Part shown: positions 7,841 through 15,237 of the stretch, piece after piece
Layout: the number at the start of each line of letters is the position of its first letter
How positions within the stretch are numbered: the stretch's first letter is position 1
Assembly (NCBI GenBank): GCA_964591605.1
Contig: CAZQEN010000004.1
Location: 1 to 52,837, forward strand
From: CAYLLT01 sp964591605
GTDB taxonomy: Bacteria > Planctomycetota > Phycisphaerae > UBA1845 > PWPN01
Reading direction: 5' to 3'
Length of the DNA stretch: 52,837 bases
Notes under the pieces: model-generated
The model's database searches: none
What the model was told of the DNA's origin: nothing
The model's input: the letters and a program-made list of their open reading frames with translations, nothing else
Position numbers and translations under genes: made by a program

Positions 7841-8216
7841 GTGCGAAAGTGAGAAAGTGAGAAGGTGCGAAAGTGCGAAAGTGAGAAAGTGAGAAAGTGC
7901 GAAGGTGAGAAAGTGCGAAAGCGAGAAAGTGAGAAAGGAACATGCGACGTGAGACGTGAAATGTTCGTATTGCATCGATGTGCCGCTCTCACATCTCACA
8001 TCTCACATCGAACATCTCGCCTTTCACACCTCACCTTTCACACCTCACCTCTCACGTCTTGCCTCTCACGTCTCACCTCCCACATCTAACCTCTAACGTC
8101 TCACCTGTCACCTCTCGCGTCTCACATCGAACATCTGACATCACACGTTCCCTTCTCACCTTCTCATTCTCTCGCTTTCTCACTTTCGCACTTTCTCACC
8201 TTCGCACCTTCCCACT
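7838..8216. repeat. Long imperfect inverted repeat built from 7-8 bp units
   Basis: About 380 bp contain no plausible gene. The left part (7838-7938) is a purine run of GTGAGAAA, GTGCGAAA and GTGCGAAG units. The middle (7980-8145) is CTCACATCT, CTCACCTTT and CTCACGTCT units, and the right end (8150-8216) is CTTTCTCAC and TTTCGCACT. Right and left are reverse complements at the level of units: GAAAGTGAGAAAGTGCGAA faces TTCGCACTTTCTCAC, and AACATGCGACGTGAGACGTG faces the CGTCTCAC and ATGTTCGATGTG parts inside. A transcript could form a very long, ragged hairpin. It starts on the stop codon of the DUF420 gene. Confidence 0.9.
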
Positions 8217-8253
8217 GTCGCTGCCGTGGCATTGAGCCGCTTCGGCACGTATC

Positions 8254-9120
8254 ATGTGCGGCATGGAAGAGAGCTCGCTTCGACAATTGCTGGCGGCGGT
8301 GCGGGACGGGCGGACCTCCATCGATGAGGCCCTGCGCGGTCTGCGGCACATGCCCTTCGAGGACCTGGGCTTCGCGAAGGTGGACCACCACCGGGCGATT
8401 CGATGCGGATTTCCGGAGGTGATCTACTGTGAGGGCAAGCGCGTCGAACAGGTGGTGGCGATCGCCGAGCGCCGCGTGAAGGGGGGCGGGAACCTGCTGG
8501 CGACGCGAGCCTCGCCGCAGGTCGGGCGGGCCCTCATCAAGCGCCTGCCCAGGGCGCGCTACAACGAACTGGCACGGACGGTCACGCTGCGCCAGCAGGC
8601 GGCGGGGCCGTCCGAGGGCTTCGTGGGCATCGTCTGCGCAGGCACGTCGGACCTGCCCATCGCCGAGGAGGCGCGTGAGACGTGCGAGATCATGGACCAG
8701 CCGACGCGGCAGTTCTATGACGTGGGCGTGGCGGGTATCCACCGCCTGCTGGCCCAGTCGGGCGAGCTGATGCAGGCGCGGTGCCTGGTGGTGTGCGCCG
8801 GGATGGAAGGGGCGCTGCCCAGCGTGGTGGGGGGGCTGGTGGCCTGCCCGGTCATCGCGGTGCCGACCAGCATCGGCTACGGGGCGAACCTGGGCGGGAT
8901 CGCCGCGCTGCTCACCATGCTCAACACCTGCGCGAGCGGGGTGGCCGTCGTGAACATCGACAATGGTTTCGGCGCCGGGTACATGGCGGCCCTCATCTGC
9001 CGGGCCGGGAGCGCCAGCGGACCGGCCGTCACTGCTCCGCACACGGCGGCGCGAAACAGATCATCACGAAAACAAGAAAGCAGGAAAACACGAAAAACGT
9101 CCGCTCATTCGGCGAAGTAG
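8254..9120 (+). CDS. larB: LarB, pyridinium-3,5-biscarboxylate mononucleotide synthase
   Basis: First enzyme of nickel-pincer cofactor synthesis: it carboxylates and hydrolyses nicotinic acid adenine dinucleotide. 288 residues with the PurE-like AIR-carboxylase fold: GFVGIVCAGTSDLPIAEEA, VVCAGMEGALPSVVGGLV, PTSIGYGANLGGIAALLTML, and the nucleophile region LNTCASGVAVVNIDNGFGAG. ATG at 8254 or 8263 could be the start; neither has a strong ribosome site. LarC and LarE are not in the window. The last 35 residues are basic and encoded by a short A/G repeat (GAAAGCAGGAAAACACGAAA), so the tail is probably not conserved. The 3' end overlaps gmhA on the other strand. Confidence 0.88.
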   Translation: MCGMEESSLRQLLAAVRDGRTSIDEALRGLRHMPFEDLGFAKVDHHRAIRCGFPEVIYCEGKRVEQVVAIAERRVKGGGNLLATRASPQVGRALIKRLPRARYNELARTVTLRQQAAGPSEGFVGIVCAGTSDLPIAEEARETCEIMDQPTRQFYDVGVAGIHRLLAQSGELMQARCLVVCAGMEGALPSVVGGLVACPVIAVPTSIGYGANLGGIAALLTMLNTCASGVAVVNIDNGFGAGYMAALICRAGSASGPAVTAPHTAARNRSSRKQESRKTRKTSAHSAK

Positions 9121-9668
9121 CGTTCGACCGCTTCGCAAATGAGGTGGTAGGCGATCTGATGCACTTCCTGGATGCGGTCGCTGCTGTCGTGATCGACGGT
9201 GAGGCAGAAGTCGCAGAGCGGTTTGAGCTTGCCGCCGGTGCGGCCGGTGAAGCCGACGACGATGGCTTCGAGCGAGCGGGCGACGTGGACGGCCTCGATG
9301 ACGTTCGATGAGTTGCCCGAGGTGGACAGGGCCCAGAGGATATCGCCAGCCCCGACCAGGGCTTCGACCTGGCGGGTGAAAATGTGGTTGAAGCCATAAT
9401 CATTGCCGACCGACAGCAGCGTCGAGGTGTCGGTGGTCAGGGCGATGGCGGGCAGGGCCTTGCGCTCCTTGCGGAAGCGTCCGACCAGTTCGGCGGCGAT
9501 ATGCTGGGCATCCGCCGCGCTGCCACCGTTGCCCAGCAGATAGACCCTTCCGTCGGATTCGATCGCGTGAATGATGGCGTTGCTGATGGCGCGGATCGTC
9601 TCGAGCCGGGCGCGGAGCCCCTCGACCAGCCGAAGATGCTCATCGAGCGTCTCGTTCATGCCCTTCAT
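9105..9668 (-). CDS. gmhA: Phosphoheptose isomerase (SIS domain)
   Basis: Converts sedoheptulose 7-phosphate to D-glycero-D-manno-heptose 7-phosphate, the first step to ADP-heptose for lipopolysaccharide core. 187 residues, full length: LLGNGGSAADAQHIAAELVG is the substrate loop, LSTSGNSSNVIEA the phosphate site, and HQIAYHLICEAVE the C-terminal helix. It is downstream of hldE with a four-base ATGA overlap, the next enzyme of the same pathway. DiaA, a related SIS protein, is less likely given hldE. Together they argue for an outer membrane with heptose. Confidence 0.93.
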   Translation of the reverse strand: MKGMNETLDEHLRLVEGLRARLETIRAISNAIIHAIESDGRVYLLGNGGSAADAQHIAAELVGRFRKERKALPAIALTTDTSTLLSVGNDYGFNHIFTRQVEALVGAGDILWALSTSGNSSNVIEAVHVARSLEAIVVGFTGRTGGKLKPLCDFCLTVDHDSSDRIQEVHQIAYHLICEAVERYFAE

Positions 9669-11215
9669 CGGGACCCTCCCTGTCCGCCGTGGGTGGGATT
9701 CGCCGCATGTCGCGATTCCGCCGCGGCGGAGCGGATGCGTTCGACGATGCGGCTCGTGCTGATCCCCTCGACGAGCGGCAGGAGCACGACGCGGCCGCCA
9801 TGGCCCTCAACGAACTCGCGCCCGACCACGCCCTTGTCGGCCCAGTCCTGCCCCTTGACCAGCACGTCGGGGGCGAGGGCCTCGATGATGCCGGCCGGGG
9901 TGGGCTCATCGAAGAGCACGACATAATCGACGCACTGCAGGGCGGCGATCACCTCGGCCCGCTGCTCCTGCGGCACGATGGGGCGGTCGGGCCCTTTGCC
10001 CTGCGCGCGGACCGATGCATCGGAGTTGAGCCCGACGACCAGAACGTTGCCCAGACGGCGGCAGCTTTCGAGGAAGCGGACGTGCCCGGCGTGCAGCAGA
10101 TCGTAGCAGCCGTTGGTGAAGACGATGGATTCGCCGCGGCTGCGGCGAAGGGCCAGTTCGGAGAGGAGCTCCTGGCGGCCCCGGATCTTTCCGGTGGCCG
10201 AGCCGCTGGCGAGCCGCAGATCGGCGATCACCTCGCCGCGGGTGATCGGCACGCACCCGAACTTCTCGACTTCGAGGCCGCCGGCGATGTTCGTGAGGCG
10301 AGCGGCCTCCTCCCACGAGGCCCCGGCCACCCGCGCCGCGATGAGCATCGCGAGCACGGCGTCGCCGGCGCCGGTGTTGTCATAGACGAGGCGCGCCCGC
10401 GTGGGGACGTGGATGGCGGGCTCTCCGCGGATGGCGAGCAGGCAGCCCTCCTTGTCGAGCGTGACCAGCAGGCCGCCGAGATCGTACTGGTCGAGGAGTT
10501 CCCCGACGCTGGCCTGGATCGCAGGAAGTGAATCGTCGCGGCAGCCGGCGGCCAGGCAGAATTCGGCGCGATTCGGAGTGAGGATGGTCGCGCCGCGGTA
10601 TCGGTTGTAGTCGGTGAGCCGGGCCGGATCGACGAAGACGGGTTTGTCGGCGGCGCGGGCGGCGGCGATCACGCGCTGGCAGAGTGAGTCGGTGAGCAGG
10701 CCCTTGGCGTAGTCCTCCAGAGCGACGGCCGCCACGTCGCGCACGGCCGCCACCACGGAGTCGGCAAAGCGCGAGGCGTCAGCCTCGGAAAGCGGGCGTG
10801 TGACCTCCTCGTCGACGCGCATGAGCTGCTGGCGGTGGCGGTGCTGGGCGAGGCCGACCATCCGGGTCTTGGTGGTGGTGGGCCGGCCGGAGACGGAGAC
10901 GACGCCGCGCGTGTTGATCCGCTGCGATTCGAGCTGGGCCCGCACGCGGTGTCCGGCGTCGTCGAGCCCGACCACGCCGCAGCAGACCACGTCGACGCCG
11001 AGCTCACGCAGATTGGCCGCGACACTGCCTGCCCCGCCGACGCGGTCCTCCTCGCGCTGCTTGCGCAGGACGACGACCGGGGCTTCGGGGCTGATCCGCT
11101 CGGCATCGCCGTAGACGTAGCGGTCGAGGATCAGATCGCCCACCAGCAGCACGCGCTGCCGCCCGAACGACTCCACCAGTTTGATCAGACGCGAGACCAA
11201 AGAAACCTCGTTCAA
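9665..11215 (-). CDS. hldE: Bifunctional heptose 7-phosphate kinase / heptose 1-phosphate adenylyltransferase
   Basis: Phosphorylates heptose 7-phosphate at C1 and later adds AMP to heptose 1-phosphate, giving ADP-heptose. 516 residues: an N-terminal PfkB/ribokinase domain (about 1-330) with VGGAGSVAANLRELG and the catalytic DNTGAGDAVLAML, and a C-terminal cytidylyltransferase domain (about 360-500) with FTNGCYDLLHAGHVRFLE, whose HAGH motif binds the nucleotide. Both halves look intact. Coupled to gmhA. The phosphatase GmhB is not seen here. Confidence 0.94.
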   Translation of the reverse strand: MNEVSLVSRLIKLVESFGRQRVLLVGDLILDRYVYGDAERISPEAPVVVLRKQREEDRVGGAGSVAANLRELGVDVVCCGVVGLDDAGHRVRAQLESQRINTRGVVSVSGRPTTTKTRMVGLAQHRHRQQLMRVDEEVTRPLSEADASRFADSVVAAVRDVAAVALEDYAKGLLTDSLCQRVIAAARAADKPVFVDPARLTDYNRYRGATILTPNRAEFCLAAGCRDDSLPAIQASVGELLDQYDLGGLLVTLDKEGCLLAIRGEPAIHVPTRARLVYDNTGAGDAVLAMLIAARVAGASWEEAARLTNIAGGLEVEKFGCVPITRGEVIADLRLASGSATGKIRGRQELLSELALRRSRGESIVFTNGCYDLLHAGHVRFLESCRRLGNVLVVGLNSDASVRAQGKGPDRPIVPQEQRAEVIAALQCVDYVVLFDEPTPAGIIEALAPDVLVKGQDWADKGVVGREFVEGHGGRVVLLPLVEGISTSRIVERIRSAAAESRHAANPTHGGQGGSR

Positions 11216-11304
11216 TCGCTGGTAACACCAATCGTAGAGGGGCTTCTGTCAGCAGTCAATTCAGCCGTATGGAGGCATTGGGCGTTGCGGTATCATGTGC
11301 CGCA

Positions 11305-11523
11305 ATGTATTGCCGGAAGTGCCACTATGATCTGAGAGGACAGACCGAGCTCCGTTGTCCGGAGTGCGGAACGGGATTTGATCCAGCTCAGTCCGAGACA
11401 TACTTGAAGAAGCTGCCTCGGCAGGCGGGGCCAGTAGAAAGAGTGGCCGGCGTTGTGTTCGTCGCGATCATCCTGGGCTCTCTGATCGCCGTACATCTCA
11501 CAGCACAGATGAGTGGGCATTGA
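11305..11523 (+). CDS. Small zinc-ribbon membrane protein (CxYDLRG family)
   Basis: 72 residues. The N-terminus, MYCRKCHYDLRG followed by LRCPECGTGFDP, is a four-Cys zinc ribbon; near residues 45-67 there is one membrane helix. A second protein with the same CGYDLRG and CPECG signature lies at 21524-21949, there at the C-terminus. The signature is frequent in planctomycetes; its function is unknown. The ATG at 11305 puts the ribbon at the very start; an upstream ATG at 11269 adds 12 residues without support. The stop overlaps the next start (TTGA). Confidence 0.7.
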   Translation: MYCRKCHYDLRGQTELRCPECGTGFDPAQSETYLKKLPRQAGPVERVAGVVFVAIILGSLIAVHLTAQMSGH

Positions 11524-11978
11524 GAATTCTTCGGCCACAACAGGGCGCGTTTCGTTATGCGGCCGATCCGGTGTGTGTGACTGCCTGCCTGCTTTACGTC
11601 GCGAACCGGTTGATTGTTCGGCATCACGACGTTGGCGGTTTCTTCACCAACTACTTTAACGATCTGTTGCTGATTCCGCTCTTTCTACCGCCTGCGCTCT
11701 GGATCGATCGGTTCCTGAGGTTTCGTCCGGATGATCGGCCGCCAACGCTGGCTGAGATTGGCCTGCACTGGGTGATCTGGTCCATCCTCTTCGAACTGGT
11801 TGCGCCGCGGCTGTGGTTTCTCAGGACCTACAGCGACGGCTGGGATGTCGTTGCCTATGCTGTCGGCGGGGCCGTTGCGGTTCTGATATGGCGGATGAGG
11901 GCCTCCAGGCGGGGTGCTATCCCTGATGTTCGGGCAGGCGCACTATCAGAGTCGCTGATGCGTCCATCAGAATTCTGA
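11520..11978 (+). CDS. Hypothetical membrane protein
   Basis: 152 residues, no family recognised. Four hydrophobic stretches are seen (about 14-28, 42-62, 78-96 and 108-126), separated by short charged loops such as LRFRPDDRPPTLAEIG and LRTYSDGWDVVAY. The TTG start overlaps the stop of the zinc-ribbon gene, which suggests that the two are translated together. A strong promoter for the following non-coding interval starts ten bases after its stop. Confidence 0.6.
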   Translation: MRILRPQQGAFRYAADPVCVTACLLYVANRLIVRHHDVGGFFTNYFNDLLLIPLFLPPALWIDRFLRFRPDDRPPTLAEIGLHWVIWSILFELVAPRLWFLRTYSDGWDVVAYAVGGAVAVLIWRMRASRRGAIPDVRAGALSESLMRPSEF

Positions 11979-11987
11979 GAATCGGCC

Positions 11988-12015
11988 TTGACTCTGGCCA
12001 GAACCGATGTATACT
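11988..12015 (+). promoter_or_regulatory. Strong sigma-70-like promoter
   Basis: TTGACT (11988-11993) and TATACT (12010-12015) are separated by 16 bp, five of six consensus matches in each box. No credible coding region follows, and a strong terminator lies about 280 bp downstream, so this promoter probably drives a non-coding RNA. Start of transcription would be near 12022. Confidence 0.65.
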
Positions 12016-12021
12016 TCATCA

Positions 12022-12322
12022 CGCGTTGCAGGGCCTTTGTCCTGTCGCGGACCCTTGGCAATCACCTGCGAATGAGTGTTTGGCGTGTTTTCGGAGCTGG
12101 TGTGATGCTGCGCGCCTGCAGTAAAGACTGGATTAACCGACACCTACGACGCTGGTCCGGCGGGGCGTACGCGCTGATATCCCCGGCTGTCGCGGGGTCT
12201 TGGGCCTATCTGCGGCCCTGCGGACGAAGTATGGACTGGATGGAGTGCTGCGGTCCTCCGTGATCGTTCTCGCTGCTTTTTGACGCGAGAGCCCCGGAGG
12301 CAGCGGCCTTCGGGGTTTTTTT
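12022..12322 (+). ncRNA. Candidate small RNA between promoter and terminator
   Basis: About 300 nt run from the promoter at 11988-12015 to the terminator at 12292-12322 with no supportable gene. Near the 5' end GCAGGGCC (12028-12035) can pair with GGCCCTGC (12214-12221), closing a domain of about 195 nt. CTGTCGCGG occurs twice (12042 and 12188) as a direct repeat followed by CTTGG. The size of the closed domain is like 6S RNA, but I do not recognise its consensus. It is not RNase P, tmRNA or SRP RNA by their known motifs. An unusually long attenuator leader is an alternative, though no gene follows. Confidence 0.45.
12292..12322 (+). terminator. Rho-independent terminator
   Basis: CCCCGGAGGC and GCCTTCGGGG form a 10-bp stem with one G-U pair around the loop AGCG, followed by seven T. 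A textbook terminator; on the plus strand it can only end the promoter-driven interval upstream. Confidence 0.88.
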
Positions 12323-12330
12323 GTTGGCCG

Positions 12331-12410
12331 ATGGAGCCCGACGCGCGAGCGAGGGGTTCGCGCGGTGGGCTGCGATTGCCTGAACCCCTCGCTTGCGCTT
12401 CGGGCTCCAT
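12331..12410. repeat. 29-bp inverted repeat, GGAGCCCGA..GCGAGGGG family
   Basis: The arms 12331-12359 and 12382-12410 match at 27 of 29 positions (ATGGAGCCCGA and CGAGGGGTTC ends) around a 22-nt loop. It is a dispersed-type palindrome unlike the other repeat families in the window. The interval from here to the tRNA at 12584 holds nothing else I can name. Confidence 0.8.
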
Positions 12411-12583
12411 TCGCACGGGCGAAGGCGCGCGGGTGATCGAGTGGCTTGTCAGGAGATGCATTGATCGGGGAGGTTGCCCCGTTTCAAGGTGAGGGTGCCG
12501 CTGGCGGCGCGCCGCACGCCCCAGGGTTGGTGCGCGCGTGTTCCGTGAACAGCATCGAAGAGGCACCGAATGGAGGTAAAGGC

Positions 12584-12656
12584 TCCAGGGTAGCTCAGAG
12601 GATAGAGCACACGGCTGATAACCGTGAAGTCGCTGGTTCGATTCCAGCCCCAACGC
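12584..12656 (+). tRNA. tRNA-Ile(GAT), possibly defective
   Basis: D-arm GCTC/GAGC, anticodon arm CACGG-CTGATAA-CCGTG with anticodon GAT, and T-arm GCTGG-TTCGATT-CCAGC are all perfect. The acceptor is not: the seven 5' bases TCCAGGG and the 3' bases CCCAACG pair only at the three inner positions plus a G-U. CCA is not encoded. It is therefore either a tRNA remnant, a chimera whose end was replaced, or a real gene with an unusual acceptor. The 5' side (GGCTCCAGGG) has no partner downstream. Confidence 0.6.
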
Positions 12657-12964
12657 AACTCCGCTCAAAACGGAGACAGTGGGGCGGCAGGAGGTGTGAT
12701 GGTCGAGGAGGCTCGCCGCGCGGACGCGTGCCCGGATGATCCGGGTGTCGTGCGTGCGGCAACATCGAAGTGGCTTTGCATCGGGAGGATCCCGACGCTC
12801 TGCCTGCGTGAAGAAGCGCCGCGAGCACGTGGGGGGCGTGGCCGGCGCGGACGCACGCAGCCAGGTCGTCTGAATCTCGATCCGTCGCCAAGATGGGGCC
12901 GAATCGCCCGTCAGCCTTCTGTCGCCGCTTTGAAATGACCGCGGGCCGACTCCCGCGTGACGAT
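12657..12964. other. Spacer between the two tRNA genes
   Basis: About 310 bp of GC-rich sequence. Open frames exist on both strands but have no start site, motif or composition that supports a gene. I see no repeat, promoter or terminator of note. Confidence 0.5.
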
Positions 12965-13037
12965 AGACGCCCATGATCCAACGGTGGCGAACCGGGCTCC
13001 AAACCCGGTTGGGTGGGTTCGATCCCCACGGCGTCTG
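12965..13037 (+). tRNA. tRNA-Trp(CCA) with atypical D-arm
   Basis: The acceptor stem AGACGCC/GGCGTCT is perfect, the anticodon arm is CCGGG-CTCCAAA-CCCGG (anticodon CCA), and the T-arm is GTGGG-TTCGATC-CCCAC. The variable loop has four bases and the discriminator is G. The D-arm (TGATCCAACGGTGGCGA) does not form the normal four-pair stem; only CCA/TGG could pair. CCA is not encoded. It should still score as a tRNA. Confidence 0.82.
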
Positions 13038-13063
13038 ATGTGCGGATGTGTTGTTGAAGGTTT

Positions 13064-13335
13064 GCAGGGTGGGCTCTGCCCACCACGGGAGGTGGTGGAT
13101 CATGCGGCACGTGGAGCGCTCTCGATCGGGAGGTGGGCGAAGCCCACCCTACGCAGGTGGTACGGTGTGTAGGGTGGGCTCTGCCCACCACGGGAGGTGG
13201 TGGATCATGCGATACGTGAAGCCCTCCCGATCGGGAGGTGGGCGAAGCCCACCCTACGCAGACTCTCGACCGTGAGGTGGGCGAAGCCCACCCTACGCGG
13301 ACTCTCGACCGTGAGGTGGGCGAAGCCCACCCTCC
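13064..13335. repeat. REPIN-like array of GTAGGGTGGGC palindromes
   Basis: Six units of the family at 2981-3249. Forward units 13064-13084 and 13169-13189 each face an inverted unit (13132-13152 and 13237-13257) across about 47 bp of similar spacer (ACGGGAGGTGGTGGATCATG start). So an approximately 90-bp pair is duplicated in tandem. Two more inverted units (13276-13296, 13315-13335) follow, each after ACTCTCGACCGTGA. The array ends eight bases before the ribosome site of the slipin gene. Confidence 0.92.
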
Positions 13336-13359
13336 GTAGACTGAAGGAGGTGAGCCTTG

Positions 13360-14502
13360 ATGTTTCGGACTGTGCGTGTGAACAAGCATCAGAAGGCGCT
13401 GTGGTTCCAGAACGGCGACTTCAAGCGGCTGCTCGAGCCGGGGCGGCGCTTCGTCTGGACCGGCCCGCTGGGGCTGCTGCGCTGCCGGATCGAGCGCGTC
13501 AACGTGCTCGAAACGCGGTTCCAGCACCCGCTGCTCGACGTGCTCGTGCAGGATGCGGATGTGAAGGCGGCTCTGCGCATCGTGAACCTGACCGACACCG
13601 AGCGGGCGCTGGTCTGGAAGGACGGCCGGCTCGCGTACATCCTCGGCCCCGGTCGCCACGCCTTCTGGCGTGAGCCGTACGAGCTCGCGGTCGAGGTGTT
13701 CAACGTCGAGCAGCTCCGCTTCGCGCATCCGCGCAGCGATGTCGTGGTGGCACACCCGGAGGCCAACAAGTGGCTCAAGGGCGTGCTCATCAATGAGCAC
13801 GAGGAGGTGCTGCTCATGGTGGACGGCAAGGTGGTCGAGACCCTGAAGGCCGGGCGGCACCTGTTCTGGCAGGGCGCCGGGCGGATCGAGTTCAAGGCCA
13901 TCGACAAGCGCGAGCAGCTCGCCGACGTCGCCGGTCAGGAGATCATGACCGCCGACAAGGTGACGCTGCGGGTGAACCTGCTCGTGAGCTACGTCGTGAC
14001 GCATGCGATCCAGGCCGTCATGGCGGTGAGCGACTATGCGCAGGCCCTCTACCGGGAGGCGCAGCTCGTGCTGCGGGCGGCCGTCGGCACCCGCACGCTC
14101 GATGCCCTGCTTGGCGACAAGGAGAGCGTCGGCGGCGAGGTGCGCGAGACGCTGGCGAAGCGGGCAAGCCAGTTCGGTATGGAAGTTCGTAGCGTCGGCC
14201 TGAAGGACATTGTCCTGCCCGGCGATATGAAGGCGATTCTGAACCAGGTGATCACGGCCGAGAAGGAGGCTCAGGCCAACCTGATCAAGCGGCGTGAGGA
14301 GACGGCCGCCGCCCGGAGCCAGGCGAACACCGCCCGACTCCTGGCCGAGAACCCGGCCCTGGCCCGGATGAAGGAGCTCGAAATCCTGCAGGAGATCCTC
14401 GCAGGCACGAAGGCGACCTTCGTGTTCGGCGCCGGCAACGTCGCCGAGCAGATCCGCGGCCTGATCGCCCGCGACACCGACAACCCCAACGTCTCCAACT
14501 GA
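13360..14502 (+). CDS. Slipin-type SPFH (stomatin-like) protein
   Basis: Membrane-microdomain scaffold family. 380 residues. The N-terminus contains three related units: residues 6-35 (KALWFQNGDFKRLLEPGRRF), 70-98 (ERALVWKDGRLAYILGPGRH) and 144-172 (EVLLMVDGKVVETLKAGRHL). The third leads into the SPFH domain proper (TLRVNLLVSYVV, AQALYREAQLVLRAAVGTRT) and then into a charged Ala/Glu helix (TAEKEAQANLIKRREETAAA) likely to be a coiled coil. No membrane helix is seen. AAGGAGGTGA at 13344-13353 is an excellent ribosome site and fixes the ATG at 13360. Confidence 0.85.
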   Translation: MFRTVRVNKHQKALWFQNGDFKRLLEPGRRFVWTGPLGLLRCRIERVNVLETRFQHPLLDVLVQDADVKAALRIVNLTDTERALVWKDGRLAYILGPGRHAFWREPYELAVEVFNVEQLRFAHPRSDVVVAHPEANKWLKGVLINEHEEVLLMVDGKVVETLKAGRHLFWQGAGRIEFKAIDKREQLADVAGQEIMTADKVTLRVNLLVSYVVTHAIQAVMAVSDYAQALYREAQLVLRAAVGTRTLDALLGDKESVGGEVRETLAKRASQFGMEVRSVGLKDIVLPGDMKAILNQVITAEKEAQANLIKRREETAAARSQANTARLLAENPALARMKELEILQEILAGTKATFVFGAGNVAEQIRGLIARDTDNPNVSN

Positions 14503-14504
14503 CC

Positions 14505-14541
14505 GGGCGCCCAGCCGTCGATCTCACGGTGGGCGCCCTTT
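14505..14541 (+). terminator. Terminator-like hairpin after slipin gene
   Basis: GGGCGCCC occurs at 14505-14512 and 14531-14538; each is self-complementary and they pair with each other around an 18-nt loop, followed by only three T. It starts two bases after the stop, so a role in ending the transcript is likely though the T run is short. Confidence 0.45.
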
Positions 14542-14552
14542 CCCTGCGCAAA

Positions 14553-14673
14553 GAGCTACGGGCTTCAGCCCGCGCAGCTGTCCGAATAAGGCGAATGCAT
14601 CCGAGGCTTTGGATCTGTCAACGAGGGGTTCAGTGTGCCCCGATGACCGCGCGGGCTGAAGCCACGCAGCTCA
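14553..14673. repeat. Inverted pair of GGGCTTCAGCCC repeats
   Basis: CTACGGGCTTCAGCCCGCGC (14557-14576) faces GCGCGGGCTGAAGCCACG (14649-14666) across 72 bp. The same unit occurs alone at 961-987. The second copy reaches the last codons of tdk on the minus strand. Between them I see nothing coding. Confidence 0.75.
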
Positions 14674-15237
14674 TTATCTTCGCAGCTCCGCTGGAGGTGC
14701 CTGGAAGCATCGGGCGCAGCGGGCGGTGTAGGATTCGGGGCCGCCGATCATGGTCTGGCCGGCGACGGGGGCGAGGCGCTGCGTGAATTCGGCCTCGGCG
14801 CCGCATTCGCAGCGGCCCTTGGTGTAGACGACCTCGTCGGCGATTTCGCGGAGCTGCGGGATCGGGCCGAAGGGTTCGCCCCAGGAATCGCGGTCGAGGC
14901 CGGCGACGACGACCTGGCGGCCCTGTGCGGCCAGTGCCTGGCAGACGTCGAGGAGATCGGGCCCGAAAAACTGGCCCTCGTCGATGACGACGAGTCGCGC
15001 AGCGCCCACCCGCTCGAGGATCTGGCTGGCCGACGCGACCGGCGTGGCTTCCCAGTGACGGCCACCGTGCGAAAACAACTCGCCACCCGTATATCGGACG
15101 TCCGAGGCATGCTTGAACGCTCGGGCGGGAATGCCTTCGCGGGCGGCCTGATCGAGCCGGTCGAGCAGCCGCTCGGTCTTCCCGCTGAACATGCAGCCGC
15201 AGATCAACTCAATGCCGCCCGTCCGTGAATCGGCCAT
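14674..15237 (-). CDS. tdk: Thymidine kinase
   Basis: Salvage enzyme that phosphorylates thymidine. 187 residues, type II (tetrameric) family length. The P-loop is CGCMFSGKTERLL, the Walker B/DEGQF motif is VVIDEGQFFGPDLL, and the lasso zinc site has two Cys pairs, CECG and CARC. The loop GPESYTARC near the C-terminus binds substrate. Monocistronic on the minus strand. Confidence 0.95.
   Translation of the reverse strand: MADSRTGGIELICGCMFSGKTERLLDRLDQAAREGIPARAFKHASDVRYTGGELFSHGGRHWEATPVASASQILERVGAARLVVIDEGQFFGPDLLDVCQALAAQGRQVVVAGLDRDSWGEPFGPIPQLREIADEVVYTKGRCECGAEAEFTQRLAPVAGQTMIGGPESYTARCARCFQAPPAELRR

Noticed and set aside
7865..8235. Small frames inside the heptamer repeat
   Set aside because: Products are periodic artefacts of the repeat (RKCESEK units).
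13064..13335. CRISPR array
   Set aside because: Units are palindromic and alternate in direction with similar, not unique, spacers; no cas genes.
12595..14004. 469-residue minus-strand frame across tRNAs and repeats
   Set aside because: Shadow frame running through two tRNA genes, REPs and the slipin gene.
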